NCBI GenBank assembly: GCA_945876015.1
Contig: CAMCNM010000016.1
Location: forward strand, 1 to 15,840
Direction: 5' to 3'
Origin: Gemmatimonas phototrophica
GTDB taxonomy: Bacteria; Gemmatimonadota; Gemmatimonadetes; Longimicrobiales; Gaopeijiaceae
DNA: 15,840 nt
The position numbers and the translations under genes were made by a program. Positions 7,914-14,170 of the stretch are shown here, one piece after another (positions within the stretch are counted from its first letter, which is position 1; each line of letters starts with the position of its first letter). The notes under the pieces were generated by a model. That model saw only the letters and a program-made list of their open reading frames with translations, did no database searches and had not been told where the DNA came from.

Positions 7914-8427
7914 TCAGCCGAGCAGGTCCAGGATCTCCCGGTCCGTAAGCTGGCCCAGCGCCAGTCCTTCGGGAAGCGGAATGACGCGCGCGCGATTGCC
8001 CGGCTTCAGCGCCCGCACGAGGCGGGGGCCGCTCATCATGTGCGTGGCTGCGCTCGCTTCCTGATGCTGCTCGGGCCAGAGCGACCACGTGGCTCCGTCG
8101 AGACCGATCACGATCCGCCGATCCGGGTTGAGCGCGAGCATCGTTACAGCCGCGTCGTCTCCGGCGTTGCCGAGGTGCGGAGGGACGCGCACGCACATCC
8201 GATGATGATCGTTGTCGGTCGAGCGCAGCTCGATGCGGCGGCGCGGAAGGGGCGGGGCGCCGGCGAGCTCCACTTCCGGTGCCGTTCCCGTGCGTGCGCC
8301 GTCCGCCGGCCCCGGGGGAGTGGTCGCGCGCGCGCGCCGAAATGTGCGACTTGCGACGAGGGTCGTCCGGGTCCACAACGCTCCATTCCCAGGTCCCCGA
8401 CCTGAGCTCTATGGTGCGTCGCCCCAC
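7914..8427 (-). pseudogene. Unrecognised protein, apparent frameshift in a (CG)6 tract
   Basis: I do not recognise the family. GTG at 8427 has a very good ribosome site (GGGAGGAGG, 5 nt upstream) and opens a protein-like stretch, GRRTIELRSGTWEWSVVDPD. After about 33 codons this frame turns into Arg/Pro-rich shadow sequence, while the next frame becomes protein-like (IELRSTDNDHHRMCVRVPP, then RRIVIGLDGATWSLWPEQH) and ends at TGA 7914. The two frames are joined if one CG unit was lost from the run of six CG dinucleotides at 8325-8336; the repaired protein would have about 171 residues, cytosolic, with no signal or TM segment. IELRS occurs in both parts, perhaps as a repeat. It lies 93 nt upstream of the peptidase gene and probably belongs to the same transcript. 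Alternatively, the second frame may be read from an internal start. Confidence 0.6.
8325..8336. repeat. (CG)6 dinucleotide tract at the frame change
   Basis: Six uninterrupted CG units lie inside the unrecognised minus-strand gene, exactly where coding character moves from one frame to another. Gain or loss of one unit shifts the frame by two bases, which is the shift needed here. Such tracts are prone to polymerase slippage and to sequencing or assembly error. Confidence 0.7.
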
Positions 8428-8462
8428 GGGTACCTCCTCCCGGTTGCCCAGCTTGCCCCTGT

Positions 8463-8476
8463 GCCTTCTCGAAGGC
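8463..8476. promoter_or_regulatory. Inverted repeat in the divergent pyk promoter region
   Basis: GCCTTC-TC-GAAGGC is a perfect 6-bp inverted repeat in the 129-bp gap (8428-8556) between the minus-strand unrecognised gene and pyk. Both promoters must lie here or in the 5' gene ends. The repeat could be an operator or a leader hairpin for pyk. No convincing -35/-10 pair was found around it, so the role is a guess. Confidence 0.3.
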
Positions 8477-8556
8477 CTCCTACCGCACCCTGTGCGTGCC
8501 GCGAGGGCGCGGGCCCGGCAGAATGAACCTCCGCGACCCCCAGCCAGGGATCCTTC

Positions 8557-10041
8557 TTGCCCGTCGATACAGCGGTCCAGCACCTGAAGCGGCGGCGTAC
8601 CAAGATCGTCGCGACGCTGGGTCCCGCCTCGAGCGGCGCCGAAATGGTGCGCGCGCTGATCCGGGCGGGCGCCGACGTGTTTCGGCTCAACTTCTCCCAC
8701 GGAACGCACGCGGAGCACGCAGCCGTCTTCGGGCGGGTGCGCGAGGCGGCGGAAGCGGAAGGGCGCGCGGTTGCGATCCTCGCTGACCTGTGCGGCCCGA
8801 AGATCCGGACGGGCCGGTTCGCGGGGGGCGGCATCGATCTCGAGAGGGGCGCCGGGGTCGTCGTCACGGTGCGCGACGTCGAGGGCGGCCCCGGTCTGAT
8901 CCCGTCCCGCTACACGCGCCTGGCGGGCGACGTGAAGCCGGGCGACCGCATCCTCCTGGACGATGGTCTGCTGGAGCTCCGCGTCGAGAGCGTCAGCGGC
9001 ACCGAGATCCCCTGCATCGTGGTGGAGGGTGGCCGGCTCAAGGACCGGAAGGGGATGAACCTGCCGGGCGTCGCCGTCTCGGCGCCCTCCCTGACCGAGT
9101 AGGACCGGATCGACGCGCGCTTCGCCCTGGGGCTCGGCGTCGATTTCCTGGCGCTTTCGTTCGTGCGGCGGGCCAGCGACGTGGTCGAGCTGCGAACCCT
9201 CGTCGAAGAGGTGGGCTCGGCGCGGCCCGGGATCATCGCGAAGATCGAGAAGCCCGAAGCGCTCGAGGAGATCGAGTCGATCCTCAAGGTGAGCGAAGGG
9301 ATCATGGTCGCGCGCGGCGACCTGGGCGTGGAGCTCCCCCCCGAGCAGGTGCCGATCGCGCAGGGGCAGCTGGTGGACATGGCGCGGCGCGCCGGGCGAC
9401 CGGTGATCGTGGCGACCCAGATGCTCGAGTCGATGGTACGGAACGCCCGTCCGACCCGCGCCGAGGTGAGCGACGTCTCGACCGCGGTCATGTCCGGGGC
9501 CGACGCGGTGATGCTCTCGGCCGAGACCGCCTCCGGAGATCACCCGGTCCGAGCGGTCGAGATGATGGACCGCGTCGCGCGCGAGGCCGAGGGCTATCTC
9601 TGGCGACGGGGCGGGTTCGCTTCGCTCGTGCCGCCTCCCACGAACGTGCTGCTCCCCGCGGACGAGCGGGCGGTCGCGACGATCCGCCTCGAGGACGCGA
9701 TCGCGCGGGCCACCTCGCAGCTCTCGCGGGACCTCATGGTGCGCGCGATCGTCATGTTCACGCGCAGCGGCTGGTCCGCCGGGATGGTCTCCGCCGAGCG
9801 GCCGCAGGCGCCGATCATCGCCATCTCGCCGGATGCGGGCACGCTGCGGCGCACCAACCTTCTCTGGGGTGTAGTCCCGGTCGCCGGGAACCTCGACCAT
9901 CCCGATCAGATGCACGAGGAGGCGCGGCGTGCCGCGTGCGAGTCCGGGCTCGCGGGCCCGGGCGACTACATCCTGCGCGTGTGGGGCTTCCATCACGAGT
10001 CGGTCTCGAACGTCCCCACCCTCTCCGTACTCCGAGTTTAG
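8557..10041 (+). pseudogene. pyk: Pyruvate kinase, interrupted by an in-frame TAG
   Basis: Last glycolytic step: phosphoenolpyruvate plus ADP to pyruvate plus ATP, in the cytosol. The full frame has 494 codons, normal for the family. TTG at 8557 follows AGGGA at 6 nt and gives [13 protein letters not shown] close to the start. Active-site elements are present on both sides of the lesion: RLNFSHG (Arg43, Asn45), GPKIRTG (Lys82, Arg84) and GMNLPG before it; FLALSFVR, IIAKIEKPEALE, VARGDLGVELP, TQMLESM and MSGADAVMLSAETASGD after it, then the C-terminal allosteric domain. Codon 182 (9100-9102) is TAG in SLTE-stop-DRIDARFALGLGVDF, where the family usually has Lys or Gln; one base change from AAG or CAG explains it. 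As written, the product would lack most of the catalytic barrel. Perfect conservation downstream argues for a very recent mutation or a sequence error. It is followed closely by the GNAT and MFS genes. Confidence 0.9.
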
Positions 10042-10046
10042 CCCGC

Positions 10047-10484
10047 GTGCGCGTCGTCCGTTGGATCGACGCGGCGTCGTTCCGGGCCCGCGCCGAGGCG
10101 TGGCTCGTGCGTTCCGAGGCGGAGCATAACCTCCTGCTGGGCCTGGTCGATCAGCTCGAGGCGGATCCGTCCCTGTTCGATCCGCCGCTCTATCTCGCCA
10201 CCGTCGAGGAAGGTGACCAGGTCGTCCTCGCGGCCGTTCCCGCGCGCTCCGACCGGTGGGCGAGAATCGGCTATGTTTACACGCCCACCGAGATACGCGG
10301 CCGCGGCTACGCCACCGCGCTGGCGTGGGAGCTGACCGCCTTCATGCTCGCACAGGGCCGCCGCTCGGCGGTGCTCTATACGAATCTCGCCAACCCCACC
10401 TCGAACGCGATCTACCACCGGATCGGATATCGGCCCGTGGTCGATGTCGTGGACGTCCTGCTGAGCCCGGACGTCGGTGGCTGA
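10047..10484 (+). CDS. Short GNAT family N-acetyltransferase
   Basis: 145 residues, cytosolic; transfers acetyl from acetyl-CoA to an unknown amine. The acetyl-CoA loop is RGRGYATAL (about 92-100), preceded by the beta-4 strand IGYVYTPTEI and followed by AVLYTNLANPTSNAIYHRIGYRPV, the typical C-terminal end. The first part (RVVRWIDAASFRARAEAWL, then NLLLGLVDQL and LYLATVEEGDQVVLAAV) resembles the N-terminal part of a group of tandem GNAT proteins that, from memory, run to about 270-290 residues. The central 130 or so residues appear absent, with the join near VPARSDRWARIGY. GTG at 10047 is 5 nt after the pyk stop. The stop overlaps the next MFS gene by 8 nt, which suggests coupled translation. 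It may be a natural one-domain enzyme or an internal deletion product. Confidence 0.8.
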   Translation: MRVVRWIDAASFRARAEAWLVRSEAEHNLLLGLVDQLEADPSLFDPPLYLATVEEGDQVVLAAVPARSDRWARIGYVYTPTEIRGRGYATALAWELTAFMLAQGRRSAVLYTNLANPTSNAIYHRIGYRPVVDVVDVLLSPDVGG

Positions 10485-11748
10485 TCCGGCGCGGCCATCC
10501 CGGGATCCCTACGCGGCGCTCCGGTTCCGGGAATTCCAGCACTTCCTGACGCTGCGCTTCGCGGTGGTGTTCGCGTGGGCGATGCAGTTCGTCGTCATCG
10601 AATGGGAGATCTACAGCCTCACCAAGGATCCCCTCTCGCTCGGCATCATCGGCCTGGCGGAGGTGGTCCCCGCCGTGTCGCTGGCGCTGCTCGCCGGCCA
10701 CTACGTGGACCAGGTCGAGAAGCGCGACCTGCTGATCAAGTGCCAGCTCGGGCTGCTCGCGGTCAGCGCCGGCCTCTTCCTGCTCACCTGGCCGCGCATC
10801 GGGGGGCAGCTCCCGGCGCGGACCGTGGTCGGGCTCATCTACCTGCTCGTGTTCTGCGGCGGGATCGTGCGCGCCTTCGTGGGTCCGACCGTGTTCTCGT
10901 TGTTCGGACTCCTCATCCCGCGCTCGCACTACCCGAACGCGGCGACCTGGAGCAGCAGCGTCTGGATGATGGGCTCCTCGCTGGGCCCCGCGGTCGGAGG
11001 GCTGGCGATCGTGTGGCTGGGCGTCCACTGGTCGCTGCTGGTCGTCGTGGGGTTCGTGGTGATGGCCGGCGTATTCGTCCTGCGCATCGAGCGCAAGGCG
11101 GTGCCGGAGATCACGCCCGGCGAGACGATCAGGGAGAGCTTGAAGGAGGGACTCGCGTTCGTGTTCCGGACCAAGGTGGTCCTGGGGGCCTTGGCCCTCG
11201 ACATGTTCGCGGTGCTGTTCGGCGGTGCGATCGCGCTGCTTCCGGTCTTCGCCCAGGACATCCTGAAGGTGGGCTCGACCGGCTTCGGCCTGCTCCGGGC
11301 GGCGCCGACCGTCGGATCGTTCATCGTGATGATGGCCGTTGCGCACTTCCCCCTGAATCACAAGGCCGGTCTCAAGCTTCTCTCCGCGGTGTTCATGTTC
11401 GGCGTCTGCATCATCGTGTTCGGTCTATCGACCTCCTTCTGGATCTCGCTCGCGGCCCTGTTCCTGAGCGGCGTCGCCGACGGGGTCAGCGTCGTGATCC
11501 GCCAGACGATCCTTCAGCTCCGCACGCCGAACGACATGCGCGGCCGCGTGGCTTCGGTGAACTCGATGTTCGTGGGGTCGTCGAACGAGTTGGGAGCATT
11601 CGAGAGCGGTGTGACCGCTCGGCTGATGGGGACGGTGCCGGCGGTGGTGTTCGGCGGCGCGATGACGATCCTGATCGTGGCGGTGACAGGGATCTTCTCC
11701 CCGAACATGCGGCGCTTCGAGCTCGATGAGGACGGAAGAAAGGTCTGA
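10477..11748 (+). CDS. MFS transporter, EntS/DHA3-like
   Basis: 423-residue polytopic inner-membrane protein of the EntS-like (DHA3, Pfam MFS_3-type) branch, whose members export siderophores, macrolides and other small molecules; the substrate here is unknown. It starts with a soluble FREFQHFLTLRFAVVFAWAMQ segment, has a degenerate motif A (LLAGHYVDQVEKRDLL), an AATWSSSVWMMGSSLGPAVGG helix typical of the group, and a RTPNDMRGRVASVNSMFVGSSNELGAFESG segment in the second half, which is also characteristic. About 12 helices can be counted. GTG at 10477 lies inside the end of the GNAT gene (8-nt overlap), consistent with translational coupling. It is the last gene of the pyk group and converges on the GGDEF remnant with 2 nt between stop codons. 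Confidence 0.88.
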   Translation: MADPARPSRDPYAALRFREFQHFLTLRFAVVFAWAMQFVVIEWEIYSLTKDPLSLGIIGLAEVVPAVSLALLAGHYVDQVEKRDLLIKCQLGLLAVSAGLFLLTWPRIGGQLPARTVVGLIYLLVFCGGIVRAFVGPTVFSLFGLLIPRSHYPNAATWSSSVWMMGSSLGPAVGGLAIVWLGVHWSLLVVVGFVVMAGVFVLRIERKAVPEITPGETIRESLKEGLAFVFRTKVVLGALALDMFAVLFGGAIALLPVFAQDILKVGSTGFGLLRAAPTVGSFIVMMAVAHFPLNHKAGLKLLSAVFMFGVCIIVFGLSTSFWISLAALFLSGVADGVSVVIRQTILQLRTPNDMRGRVASVNSMFVGSSNELGAFESGVTARLMGTVPAVVFGGAMTILIVAVTGIFSPNMRRFELDEDGRKV

Positions 11749-11750
11749 CG

Positions 11751-12005
11751 TCAGATGGGCGCCATGCGGATCGCCGGACCTCCCGCGCGCTTCGCTTCGG
11801 AGAGTGCCTGGTCGGCCTTCTCAAGCAGGCCCTCGATGTCCTCCGCGTGGTCCGGGAAGAGGGCCACGCCGAAGCGCGCCTCGAGCTGCACCGAGCGCTG
11901 CGTGAGCAGGTATGGCGTAGTGGACAGGTGGCCGCCGAGGCGCGTCGCCGCCTTGTGAGCGGCCGCCGGTCCGTCCACGTCGGCCAGCAGCACGACGAAC
12001 TCATC
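11751..12005 (-). pseudogene. 5'-truncated diguanylate cyclase (GGDEF) remnant
   Basis: The open frame encodes the C-terminal half of a GGDEF domain: DEFVVLLADVDG, then ARFGVALFPDHAEDIEGLLEKADQALSEAKRAGG, which matches the usual SxGxAxxPxD...LLxxADxALYxAK end. The domain begins exactly at the D of GG(D/E)EF; the preceding codon is TGA (12008-12006), followed by unrelated AT-richer sequence. The first half of the cyclase domain, the GG turn and any sensor domain are missing, so it cannot make cyclic di-GMP. The only in-frame starts are internal, such as GTG at 11993, and no ribosome site is evident. I read it as a decayed fragment left by a deletion or insertion whose breakpoint is near 12005. 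It converges on the MFS gene. Confidence 0.75.
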
Positions 12006-12008
12006 TCA

Positions 12009-12351
12009 AGCTCGTTCTTGCGAGCAAGGCCCCTGCCACGTCCGGCAATCGTTCTCACATCTTGCAAAGCGTTACGGAGTAAGGGCTTACCGATCTGTTA
12101 AAACACGCTTGCCGGGGCCTCTTCAGGAAAACTTTACCGGACCTGAAACGACACATTGCGGTTCATGCTTTCGAACCCACGGGGACGGGCCTCGGTATGG
12201 GGGCGGGGCGGCTGCGTAGCTCGGCCCTACGTAGTCGCGGCGGCGCGCCTACGCCGCTTGCCGTACGGAGGCACACGGGCTTCTTCGGCATCCTTCGGTC
12301 GTGGCCGCCAGACGGAGGCCGAGGAATCAACCCTCCGACTGGAGCAGAGCC
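12009..12351. other. 343-bp gap: AT-richer segment and hairpins upstream of the EEP lipoprotein
   Basis: No gene is supported here. The first part (about 12009-12175) is visibly less GC-rich than the rest of the window and contains a small hairpin, GCTCG/CGAGC, near its left end and short complementary pieces (GCAA/TTGC, TTAC/GTAA). The second part is GC-rich, with a 12-bp hairpin at 12208-12238 and another at 12237-12257. The remainder probably holds the promoter and leader of the lipoprotein gene at 12352, but no clear -35/-10 pair stands out. The composition change begins at the breakpoint of the GGDEF remnant. An open plus-strand frame here is Arg-rich shadow sequence. Confidence 0.5.
12208..12238. 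other. 12-bp hairpin with 7-nt loop in the EEP leader region
   Basis: GCGGCTGCGTAG pairs with CTACGTAGTCGC through 10 Watson-Crick and two G-U pairs, with loop CTCGGCC. A second hairpin with arms GCGGCG/CGCCGC and a 9-nt loop shares its edge at 12237-12257. No T-run follows, so it is not a textbook terminator. It may be a leader structure of the downstream lipoprotein mRNA or a dispersed palindromic repeat. Confidence 0.4.
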
Positions 12352-13500
12352 ATGAGACTGTCCGCTTCCACCACCCGCGCGGTGCTCGCCGCCGCCGTCA
12401 TCCTCACCGTAACGGGCTGCAACGACGAAGCGATCGTGCCCACGGTGGACCTTTCCGACGCACCCTCCGCCGCGAGCTTCTGGAATTCCGCCGGACGGGA
12501 GCCGTTCAAGGTGTACTCCCAGAACGTCTACCTCGGGGGTGACACCGATCCGATCTTCAGCCTCGATTTCAGCAACATCCCCGCGGTGATCGGCGCGACC
12601 AACACCTTCTGGAATCAGGTGCGGGCCAGCCGCATCCCCGAGCGCGCCGCGTCGATCGTCGATGAGATCGCGGCCAAGCGGCCTCACTTGGTCGGCCTCG
12701 AGGAGGTCTTCCAGTTCGCCGTGCTCGACATGGGCGCGGGTGGCGCCGTGGTGGACGGAGCGGACCTGCTCGCGTCGATCCAGTCGGAGATCTCGCGTCG
12801 CGCGCTGCCCTACGAGGTGGTGCGGATCCAGGCCAATACGGCGGTGAATCTGCCGCTCTCGCCGCGGCTGATCCTGTCGGCGACGGATCGCGTCGTGGTG
12901 CTCCGCCGCACGGACGTGGAGGTGACCGCGAGCGCGCAGAGCACGTACGCGGCGCGCTTCACGCTCGGGCCGGTGACGCTCAAGCGCGGCTGGATCCGGG
13001 TGAGCGCGCGCTACGAGGACCGTCCGTTCCACTTCATCGCCACGCACCTCGAGACCCAGCGGCTCGCGCCGGTCCAGGCGGGGCAGGCCGCGGAGCTCCT
13101 CGGTGGAGTGGCCGACGGTCTCGACGGCATGACGATCATCTCGGGCGATCTCAACTCCGACGACGCCCACCCGGGCGCGCCGTCGTGGACGCCGACCTAC
13201 AACACGCTGATCGCGGCCGGCTTCGTGGACCTCTACGAGGCGCGCGGGCACGGCAACGACCCGGGCTACACCTGCTGTCAGGAGTCCGACCTCCGGAACG
13301 CGGACTCGCACCTCGACGAGCGCATCGACTTCGTTCTCGCGCGCGACGCCCGTTACGGCGACAAGATTCCCGGCGGGATCGAGGTGGAGATCGTGGGTGA
13401 GGAGCAGAACGATCGGACCGATCCGAGCGGGATGTGGCGCGCGGATCACGCTGGCCTGGTGGCCGGCCTCAAGCTCCCCAAGGAGTACAACGAGAACTGA
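12352..13500 (+). CDS. Endonuclease/exonuclease/phosphatase (EEP) family lipoprotein
   Basis: 382 residues. The signal MRLSASTTRAVLAAAVILTV ends in the lipobox VTGC (Cys23), so the protein should be an envelope lipoprotein facing the periplasm or cell surface. The EEP phosphodiesterase core is complete: SQNVYLGG (Asn58), LVGLEEV (Glu117/118), ATHLETQ (His232), SGDLNSD (Asp266, Asn268), DERIDFVL (Asp326) and the final ADH (Asp365, His366). Members cleave phosphodiester bonds in nucleic acids, sphingomyelin or phosphoinositides; the exported location suggests an extracellular DNase or lipid phosphodiesterase, but the sequence does not decide. CCQ and a free Cys in the C-terminal half could form a disulfide. 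ATG at 12352 is chosen because it places the signal peptide correctly; an in-frame start at 12301 would add an Arg-rich leader. It ends 59 nt before the convergent C2-like gene. Confidence 0.9.
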   Translation: MRLSASTTRAVLAAAVILTVTGCNDEAIVPTVDLSDAPSAASFWNSAGREPFKVYSQNVYLGGDTDPIFSLDFSNIPAVIGATNTFWNQVRASRIPERAASIVDEIAAKRPHLVGLEEVFQFAVLDMGAGGAVVDGADLLASIQSEISRRALPYEVVRIQANTAVNLPLSPRLILSATDRVVVLRRTDVEVTASAQSTYAARFTLGPVTLKRGWIRVSARYEDRPFHFIATHLETQRLAPVQAGQAAELLGGVADGLDGMTIISGDLNSDDAHPGAPSWTPTYNTLIAAGFVDLYEARGHGNDPGYTCCQESDLRNADSHLDERIDFVLARDARYGDKIPGGIEVEIVGEEQNDRTDPSGMWRADHAGLVAGLKLPKEYNEN

Positions 13501-13530
13501 CCGACGTGGCCGCCGGCCTCGGTGCGTGCG

Positions 13531-13552
13531 GAGCCTCGTCCGGGCGGGGCTT
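13531..13552. terminator. Candidate bidirectional hairpin between convergent genes
   Basis: GAGCCTCG pairs with CGGGGCTT (8 bp, two of them G-U) around a 6-nt TCCGGG loop. It lies in the 59-bp gap between the EEP lipoprotein gene and the convergent C2-like gene, where a shared terminator would be expected. No T-run follows on either strand, so confidence is low. Confidence 0.35.
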
Positions 13553-13559
13553 CGTCACA

Positions 13560-13985
13560 TCACTGCTCTTCGACCTTGAGCCAGACCGTGTAGTCGCCGT
13601 TCTCGCCGGTCAGCCGGAACGCCCCGCCGCCCAGGTCTTCCGTGGAGGTCCCTCCGCTCAAGGTGAGACCGGGGCCGTCGCCGCGCCTGATCTCGATCCA
13701 GCCGAGCAGGTCATCCGAGCCGAACGTGTCCTGGTCCCAGAACTCGACCTGGGCCATCCACGCGTCAGGCCCGACGCGGGCCAACTCCCGGTCCACGGTA
13801 TGGGTGGAGCCGGCCGCGACGGTCTCGAGCCCCTTCATGGGGATCTCCTCGACGCGCACCACCTCGTCGCCGGCGGCGTCGAACCCGCACACGCGCCAGC
13901 CGAACTCGTCCGTCAGGCCTTCCAGGAAATCGTCGGTCACCTCGTCGCAGCGCACCTTGAGAAGGGTGATCACCATATCGCTCAC
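13560..13985 (-). CDS. Small C2-like calcium-binding protein (hypothetical)
   Basis: 141 residues with no signal peptide or TM helix. The stretch EFWDQDTFGSDDLLGWIEI (about 81-99) resembles the calcium loop and following strand of C2 domains (usual form WDxDxxxxDDxxG), and the alternation of beta-strand-like segments (VITLLKVRCDEVTDDF, EFGWRVCGFD, DYTVWLKVEE) suits a C2 beta sandwich. The N-terminal LLKVRCDEVTDD could form the other half of the calcium site. Function is unknown; bacterial C2-like proteins often bind membranes or partners. GTG at 13985 is preferred because GGAG sits 6 nt upstream; an ATG three codons later is the alternative, and starts further upstream give a Pro-rich non-conserved leader. 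It is divergent from porX, sharing a 185-bp intergenic region, and convergent with the EEP lipoprotein. Confidence 0.75.
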   Translation of the reverse strand: MSDMVITLLKVRCDEVTDDFLEGLTDEFGWRVCGFDAAGDEVVRVEEIPMKGLETVAAGSTHTVDRELARVGPDAWMAQVEFWDQDTFGSDDLLGWIEIRRGDGPGLTLSGGTSTEDLGGGAFRLTGENGDYTVWLKVEEQ

Positions 13986-14043
13986 GATCCGCTCCGTTGG
14001 TGGGTTCAAGGGGCCGCCGACGGGGCCGCCCGAGGGCTCGGAC

Positions 14044-14065
14044 GGGACGGGCAGGGTAGGGGGGG
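14044..14065 (+). promoter_or_regulatory. G-quadruplex motif in the porX upstream region
   Basis: Four G-runs with two-base loops (GGG-AC-GGG-CA-GGG-TA followed by seven G) fit the classical G-quadruplex rule with short, stabilising loops. It lies 105 bp before the porX ATG and about 60 bp before the GTG of the divergent C2-like gene, so it could affect either promoter or the porX leader RNA. Closer to porX, TTGGCC and TAGGTT, 18 bp apart just before the ATG, are a weak promoter candidate. Function is not shown. Confidence 0.5.
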
Positions 14066-14170
14066 AATGAGGCGTTCGCAACCGAGAGTGGCCCGAAGCA
14101 TGCCCGGTATCTGGCGTCGGCGGGGCGAGCCCCCTTGGCCGTCCTCAATCCCCCGGTCTAGGTTGACCAG

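Noticed and set aside
7035..9102. Alternative genetic code with TAA or TAG read as an amino acid
   Set aside because: TAG ends the UMF1 and two-TM genes and also the pyk frame itself, and TAA ends porX, all at expected protein ends. The two internal stops replace different residues (Tyr and Lys/Gln), so one reassigned codon cannot explain them.
7825..9996. Very long minus-strand open frame across pyk and the unrecognised gene
   Set aside because: Its translation is mostly Arg/His/Pro/Asp-rich shadow of the pyk codons, with no motif; only its last part overlaps the true N-terminus of the unrecognised gene.
8790..10046. Plus-strand open frame upstream of and in frame with the GNAT gene
   Set aside because: Arg/Gly-rich shadow of pyk in another frame; the GNAT homology begins only after about 10047.
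12035..12100. Cyclic di-GMP (GEMM-I) riboswitch next to the GGDEF remnant
   Set aside because: GCAAAGC and CTTACCGA resemble pieces of the consensus, but the GGGCAAACC strand and the GAAA tetraloop helix are missing and the helices do not form. A covariance search would settle it.
11993..12175. Insertion-sequence end at the GGDEF breakpoint
   Set aside because: No transposase, no matching terminal repeat and no target duplication could be found; only the composition changes.
12181..12212. Second G-quadruplex motif upstream of the EEP lipoprotein
   Set aside because: One loop is 9 nt, beyond the usual limit of 7, so it does not meet the rule as clearly as the porX motif.
12163..13449. Long minus-strand open frame opposite the EEP lipoprotein
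   Set aside because: Shadow composition and no motif; the plus strand has a complete lipoprotein signal and EEP catalytic residues.
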